From an uncultured Thermoleophilia bacterium (GTDB lineage Bacteria; Actinomycetota; Thermoleophilia; UBA2241), in NCBI GenBank assembly GCA_903912585.1, contig CAIWHY010000040.1, positions 1-5,726 of the forward strand: a stretch of 5,726 nt of DNA, read 5' to 3'. Below are positions 1-3,032 of the stretch, piece after piece. The notes under the pieces were generated by a model. It was not told where the DNA came from. It made no database searches and saw only the letters and a list, made by a program, of their open reading frames with translations. A program made the position numbers and the translations under genes. Numbering within the stretch: position 1 is the stretch's first letter; every line of letters starts with the position of its first letter.

Positions 1-15
1 CGCCCCGAGGGGCGC

Positions 16-47
16 CGGCGGCGCTCGCTGCGCATGGGGCGCCGCCG
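16..47 (-). terminator. GC-rich dyad downstream of the leftward hypothetical gene
   Basis: A 9-bp perfect inverted repeat (arms 16-24 and 39-47, loop of 14) lies about 30 bp past the stop codon of the leftward gene. A second small dyad at 1-14 (CGCCCC/GGGGCG) lies beyond it. There is no T-run on either side, so this is not a classical intrinsic terminator. GC-rich hairpins without a T-tract are common at gene ends in actinobacteria. Low-complexity GC sequence also produces such dyads by chance, so the call is weak. Confidence 0.25.
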
Positions 48-76
48 TCGCCTCGAGCGGGCCGATGGCTGCTGTG

Positions 77-355
77 CTAGTCGGTGCCTTCGATGCCGCC
101 GAAGGGCTCGCCCACGAACGGCAGCTCCGGCAGCTCCGGCAACTCGCGGAGCCACTCCAGGAGCGCCGCGGTGACGGCAGCGGTGACGCCGACGGCGACG
201 TCGGCCGCGGACGGGCCCATGGCGTCAAAGCGGGCGCTCAGGAGGCGGAGGCTCGCCGCTGACGCGGGGCACGACGCGCCGGCAGGTGTCTCCGGCAGAG
301 CGATGAGCCAGAGGAGCTGCTCGTCGACGGTGACGATGGCGCGTGGACGCGGCAT
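77..355 (-). CDS. Small hypothetical protein (about 92 aa) with Glu-Leu-Pro repeats
   Basis: I do not recognise this family. The ATG at 355 was chosen because AGGGGG (complement of 361-366) sits 5 nt upstream, a good Shine-Dalgarno. An in-frame GTG at 388 would add 11 residues but has no such support. The protein opens with MPRPRAIVTVDEQLLWLIAL, a basic start followed by a hydrophobic stretch. It has one Cys in the middle (ASCPAS), then an Ala/Val-rich segment (about residues 47-66) that could be an amphipathic or hydrophobic helix. It ends in three ELP triplets and an acidic Gly-rich tail. No catalytic motif, clear signal peptide or clear membrane segment is visible. Third codon positions are nearly all G/C, as expected for a real gene here. 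It is divergent from the dodecin gene, with about 250 bp between the starts. A cytosolic or loosely membrane-associated protein of unknown role is the most that can be said. Confidence 0.55.
   Translation of the reverse strand: MPRPRAIVTVDEQLLWLIALPETPAGASCPASAASLRLLSARFDAMGPSAADVAVGVTAAVTAALLEWLRELPELPELPFVGEPFGGIEGTD
119..145 (-). repeat. Three 9-bp tandem units encoding (Glu-Leu-Pro)3
   Basis: On the plus strand the unit CGGCAGCTC occurs at 119-127 and 128-136, and a one-base variant (CGGCAACTC) at 137-145. Read on the minus strand within the hypothetical gene, they encode three consecutive Glu-Leu-Pro triplets. The repeat keeps the frame and could vary in copy number by slippage. Confidence 0.85.
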
Positions 356-360
356 GGCGG

Positions 361-366
361 CCCCCT
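361..366 (-). promoter_or_regulatory. Shine-Dalgarno of the leftward hypothetical gene
   Basis: The minus strand reads AGGGGG, then five bases (CCGCC), then ATG at 355. This decides the start at 355 over the upstream GTG at 388. Confidence 0.6.
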
Positions 367-594
367 GTGCTGCGAGGATGACGGGCACTGCGAACGCCGC
401 CGCCGGGGCGCGGCGGGGAGGTCTGCAGCGACCGGATCGCCTGCGGCGCCGGGAGTGCCGGCGCGCGCCGGCCGGCGGCGACGTTCGCGACCGAGTGTAG
501 CCGCCGGAACGGACGGATGTGCGTGCCGCCGCCGCTCCGCGTTTGGGCTTGCGCCCGCCCGGTGAGAATCCCGCATCACATCTACCGGGACAGT

Positions 595-600
595 GGAGGG
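595..600 (+). promoter_or_regulatory. Shine-Dalgarno of the dodecin gene
   Basis: GGAGGG is followed by six bases (ATCGTC) and the ATG at 607. This is the strongest ribosome binding site in the window. It fixes the start at 607 and excludes the longer upstream reading from a GTG/ATG near 517. Confidence 0.8.
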
Positions 601-606
601 ATCGTC

Positions 607-825
607 ATGGCGGAGAGCGTCTACAAGGTGGTCGAGGTCGTCGGCAGCAGCACCGAGTCGTGGGAGAAGGCCGCGAAGGCCGCCGTCGACCGCACGGCCT
701 CGAGCATCGAGGACCTGCGCGTGGCGGAGATCGTGGAGCTGGACATGAAGCTCGAGGCGAATCACGTCGTCGCCTACCGGGCCAGGGTCAAGATCTCGTT
801 CAAGGTGCACGAGATCAGCTCCTAA
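607..825 (+). CDS. Dodecin family protein (72 aa)
   Basis: Dodecins are small beta-alpha-beta-beta proteins that form hollow dodecamers in the cytoplasm. They bind flavins, or in some bacteria are thought to store or buffer FMN or related ligands. The 72-aa length matches the family. The strand-1 pattern VYKVVEVVGSS (residues 5-15), the helix with SWEKAAKAAVDR, the second strand LRVAEIVELDMKLE and the last strand YRARVKISFKV all fit. Aligned by eye, without gaps in the strand-2 block, to the Halobacterium salinarum dodecin as I remember it, the flavin-stacking Trp (W36) corresponds to Val39 here. The flavin-contacting Gln (Q55) corresponds to Arg58. This looks like the bacterial 'LRVAE' subgroup, whose ligand may differ. 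The ATG at 607 has a strong Shine-Dalgarno at 595-600. An FmdB-type gene follows after 54 bp, with a small 6-bp dyad (841-846/853-858) in the gap. The family call is firm; flavin binding is uncertain. Confidence 0.92.
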   Translation: MAESVYKVVEVVGSSTESWEKAAKAAVDRTASSIEDLRVAEIVELDMKLEANHVVAYRARVKISFKVHEISS

Positions 826-867
826 GGGCGTCCGCCGGAGGCGCCGCCGGGCCGGCGCGGCAGATGG

Positions 868-873
868 TAGGCT
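868..873 (+). promoter_or_regulatory. Putative -10 element (TAGGCT) for a leaderless FmdB-type transcript
   Basis: TAGGCT matches the actinobacterial -10 pattern TANNNT. Its last T lies seven bases before the A of the ATG at 880, so transcription could begin at the start codon itself. No convincing Shine-Dalgarno precedes this ATG; the only GGAGG (837-841) is 38 bp away. No good -35 box is visible 17 bp upstream, which is usual for such promoters. Alternatively the gene is simply read through from the dodecin promoter. Confidence 0.45.
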
Positions 874-879
874 TGAGCC

Positions 880-1104
880 ATGCCTGTGTACGAATTCACC
901 TGCGCTGACTGCGGCGAGACCTTCGAGATCATCTCGTCGCTGGCCGACCGCGACGAGAAGGCCGTGTGCCCGGCGTGCAGCGGCCTCGACGTCAAGCCGG
1001 TGTTCAGCTCTGTGAGCCTCGGCGGTTCGCGGAGCAGCGTGAACCCGGGAGTGTTCGTGCGGCCCAATGCGCCGGGCGCGAAGCCGTACCACAGGGAACG
1101 CTGA
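880..1104 (+). CDS. FmdB-family putative regulatory zinc ribbon protein (74 aa)
   Basis: The protein begins MPVYEFTCADCGETFE and has two CxxC knuckles, Cys8/Cys11 and Cys30/Cys33. This is the four-cysteine zinc ribbon of the FmdB family (CxxC-CxxC, about 60-110 aa, starting MPxYEYxC). The name comes from a proposed regulator of formamidase/amidase genes in Methylophilus. For most members, including this one, the partner and function are unknown, and nucleic-acid or protein binding through the zinc ribbon is only inferred. The C-terminal 40 residues are Gly/Ser/Pro-rich with a basic end (KPYHRER) and are probably flexible. The start at 880 is the only plausible one and is preceded by a TANNNT element rather than a ribosome binding site. 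A strong hairpin follows 7 bp after the stop, so the unit ends here. No amidase gene is nearby, so the family name should not be read as a function. Confidence 0.93.
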   Translation: MPVYEFTCADCGETFEIISSLADRDEKAVCPACSGLDVKPVFSSVSLGGSRSSVNPGVFVRPNAPGAKPYHRER

Positions 1105-1111
1105 TCCTCAT

Positions 1112-1153
1112 GAGGGGCCGGGCCGCCGGCGCTGCGTCGCGGCCCGGCCCTTC
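1112..1153 (+). terminator. Strong hairpin terminator after the FmdB-type gene
   Basis: GGGCCGGGCCGC (1115-1126) pairs perfectly with GCGGCCCGGCCC (1139-1150) around a 12-base loop. Flanking bases extend the stem to 15 bp with one G-T wobble (1112-1114 with 1151-1153). The right arm runs into TTCT, a short pyrimidine tail rather than a long T-run. The stem starts 7 bp after the stop codon of the zinc ribbon gene. It separates that gene from the NERD-helicase gene, whose putative -10 lies only 14 bp downstream. Confidence 0.75.
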
Positions 1154-1166
1154 TGCGCTGCGGCGG

Positions 1167-1172
1167 TAGGAT
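1167..1172 (+). promoter_or_regulatory. Putative -10 element (TAGGAT) for the NERD-helicase gene
   Basis: TAGGAT fits TANNNT and lies nine bases before the ATG at 1182, which would give a leaderless or near-leaderless mRNA. The same GGTAGG core precedes the FmdB-type gene. The position expected for a -35 box (about 1144-1149) falls inside the right arm of the terminator hairpin and does not resemble TTGACA. The overlapping AGG at 1173-1175, six bases before the ATG, could instead act as a weak Shine-Dalgarno, so the reading is ambiguous. Confidence 0.4.
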
Positions 1173-1181
1173 AGGCCCGCC

Positions 1182-3032
1182 ATGCGCCTGATCCCGCCCA
1201 CGATCTCTCTCGAGAAGCCCAACGACGGCGAGTTCCTCTTGTTCAAGCGGCTCGCCGCGGACACGGCGCACGCCGACTGGACCGTCCTGCACTCGCTCGA
1301 CATCGCCGACCCGGCCGCGCGGCTGGCGGCCGAGATCGACTTCCTCGTCGTCGTGCCGGGCAAGGGTGTCCTTGTGGTCGAGGTCAAGGGCGCGCACTCG
1401 CTGCGCCGCAAGGAAGGCCTCTGGTTCTACGGCGGCGAGCGCGCGCCGGACGGGCGCGGCCCGTTCAAGCAGGCGGCCGACTCGATGCACAGCCTGCGCA
1501 GCCATCTGGTCAAGGGCAGTCGCGGCCTCGAGAGAGTGGTGTTCTGGTCGGTCGTGTGCTTCCCGTTCGTCGATTTCCCGGAGACCTCGGAGGAGTGGTT
1601 CCCATGGCAGGTGATCGATCGCCGGGCGCTGGCGTCGCGCGCCTTGCCCGAGCTCCTCGAGGGAACGCTCGACCGCGCTCGCGACCGCCTCGTCCAGCGC
1701 GGCGCGCCGTGGTTCCATCCCGAGCGTGAGGAGCCGAGCGTCGCCCAGTGCGGCGAGATCGTGCGGCAACTGCGTGGCGACTTCGAGCTCTTCGAGAGTC
1801 CGCGGGCGCGGATGGAGCGTGTGAACGTCGAGGTCCGCAGATACACGGAAGAGCAGTTCGAGGCGCTCGACGCTATCGAGGCGAACCCGCGCATCGTCTT
1901 CGACGGACCCGCCGGCACGGGCAAGACGCTGCTCGCCATCGAGACGGCGCGCAGGGCCGTGTCGGCCGGCAAGAGGGTGCTCTTCGCGTGCTTCAACCGC
2001 CCGCTCGGCCGCTGGCTGCAGGAGGAGACGCTGGCGCTGGCGCCGTCCGCCATGGGCAGGCCGGGGGTGACGGCGCGCACGCTGCACGAGCACATGCGGC
2101 TGCTCGCCGGCGTCCAGCCGACGCCCCAGCAGGCCTGCAGTCAGGCGTTCTGGCAGGAGGAACTGCCGGAGCTCGGCGAGATGGCACTGCTGGAGCGCAT
2201 CGAGAAGGCGACACGGGACGGCGGCCGCTCGCGCTTCGTCTACGATGAGCTGGTCCTCGACGAGGCCCAGGACATGCTGCGGCCAAGCTACCTCGACTTC
2301 CTCGACGCGAGCCTCAAGGGTGGTCTCCGGAGGGGCACCTGGCGCTTCTTCGGCGACTTCGAGTACCAGCGGATCTACGACTCGGCGGTCCTCCCGGTCG
2401 CGGAGTCCCTCGCCAGTCGCGGCCTGGACGCTTTTCGCTACGGCTTGCGCGTCAATTGCCGCAACACGCCGGAGGTGGCTGAGCTCGCGGTCCGCCTGGG
2501 CGGCATGCGCCCGGGCTACAAGCGTGTGCGGCGCTCGGGCGACGAGAACGCCCCGGTGGTGCGCTACTGGCGCGACGCCGAGCGGCAGCGCGTCCTCCTC
2601 GCGGAGGCGCTCGCCGAGCTCGTGCAGGCCGGGTTCGCCGGCGCCGACGTCGCCGTGATAGGCCCGGCCGGCGACGACGAGTGCGTCGCCGGAAGTCTGC
2701 ACGACCCCCCGTGGAGCGGCCGGCTCGAGCCGCTGGTGCGCGAGGCGCGCTTCCTAGACGGCGACGAGGCGGCGGCGGCCGGCGTCGTCCCCGAAGGGGA
2801 CTGGCCGGCCGCCTGCATCCCCTCCGACCTCGACGCCGTCGACTTCGACTCGCGCCGGACCCGCTATTGCAGCATCTACCGGTTCAAGGGTCTGGAGGCG
2901 CCCGCGGTGATCGTCACCGACGTGACGGACCTCGACGACCCGGCCGCCCGGTCGCTGCTGTACGTGGGCTGCACGCGTGCTCTGCACAGGCTGGTCATCC
3001 TGGCGCACGAGTCTCTGCGTGGCCGGCTCTGA
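1182..3032 (+). CDS. NERD nuclease-like domain fused to a compact SF1 (UvrD/DUF2075-like) helicase-type ATPase, 616 aa
   Basis: Residues about 13-120 form a NERD (nuclease-related) domain. EIDFLVVVPGKGVLVVEVKG (51-70) supplies Asp53, Glu67 and Lys69 of the PD-(D/E)xK-type core, so the nuclease site looks intact. A linker rich in charged residues leads to the ATPase: a Q-motif-like YTEEQFEAL (Gln225), Walker A GPAGTGKT (242-249), motif Ia FACFNRPLG (268-276), Walker B LVLDEAQD (357-364), motif III GDFEYQRIYD (391-400), motif IV NCRNTPEV with Arg427, motif V YRFKGLEAPAVIVTDV (566-581) and motif VI LYVGCTRALHRLVIL (593-607, Arg599). All SF1 motifs are present. The spacing is short (about 80 aa from Ia to II, 140 aa from IV to V), so the 1B and 2B subdomains of true UvrD helicases are small or absent. 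Likely role: ATP-driven handling of DNA ends coupled to cleavage, in repair or defence; this is inference. The start is the ATG at 1182, behind a TAGGAT element. The last 12 codons overlap the convergent UvrD-like gene. Confidence 0.92.
   Translation: MRLIPPTISLEKPNDGEFLLFKRLAADTAHADWTVLHSLDIADPAARLAAEIDFLVVVPGKGVLVVEVKGAHSLRRKEGLWFYGGERAPDGRGPFKQAADSMHSLRSHLVKGSRGLERVVFWSVVCFPFVDFPETSEEWFPWQVIDRRALASRALPELLEGTLDRARDRLVQRGAPWFHPEREEPSVAQCGEIVRQLRGDFELFESPRARMERVNVEVRRYTEEQFEALDAIEANPRIVFDGPAGTGKTLLAIETARRAVSAGKRVLFACFNRPLGRWLQEETLALAPSAMGRPGVTARTLHEHMRLLAGVQPTPQQACSQAFWQEELPELGEMALLERIEKATRDGGRSRFVYDELVLDEAQDMLRPSYLDFLDASLKGGLRRGTWRFFGDFEYQRIYDSAVLPVAESLASRGLDAFRYGLRVNCRNTPEVAELAVRLGGMRPGYKRVRRSGDENAPVVRYWRDAERQRVLLAEALAELVQAGFAGADVAVIGPAGDDECVAGSLHDPPWSGRLEPLVREARFLDGDEAAAAGVVPEGDWPAACIPSDLDAVDFDSRRTRYCSIYRFKGLEAPAVIVTDVTDLDDPAARSLLYVGCTRALHRLVILAHESLRGRL

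Noticed and set aside
3..80. Tail of a rightward gene ending at TAG 78-80, sharing CTAG with the leftward stop
   Set aside because: Only about 25 codons are visible, with no recognisable sequence, so it cannot be told from a random open frame.
458..471. Perfect 14-bp palindrome CCGGCGCGCGCCGG in the divergent intergenic region
   Set aside because: It is made only of G and C in GC-rich DNA, where such palindromes arise often, and it does not line up with any promoter element.
65..500. Plus-strand frames opposite the left hypothetical gene
   Set aside because: Compositionally biased (Ser/Arg/Ala), no ribosome binding site, and the minus-strand reading has a proper Shine-Dalgarno and better codon pattern.
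543..569. Possible dodecin promoter (TTGGGC, 15-bp gap, GAGAAT)
   Set aside because: Both boxes are poor and the spacing is short; not better than chance in this sequence.
517..606. N-terminal extension of dodecin by about 30 residues
   Set aside because: Dodecins start a few residues before the first strand, and the strong GGAGGG at 595-600 points to the ATG at 607.
238..1092. Minus-strand open frame of about 280 codons across the dodecin and FmdB-type genes
   Set aside because: Arg/His/Pro-rich shadow running antisense to two recognised families.
822..2702. Minus-strand open frame of about 620 codons opposite the NERD-helicase and zinc ribbon genes
   Set aside because: It spans two well-supported plus-strand genes and the terminator, and shows no domain; a shadow.
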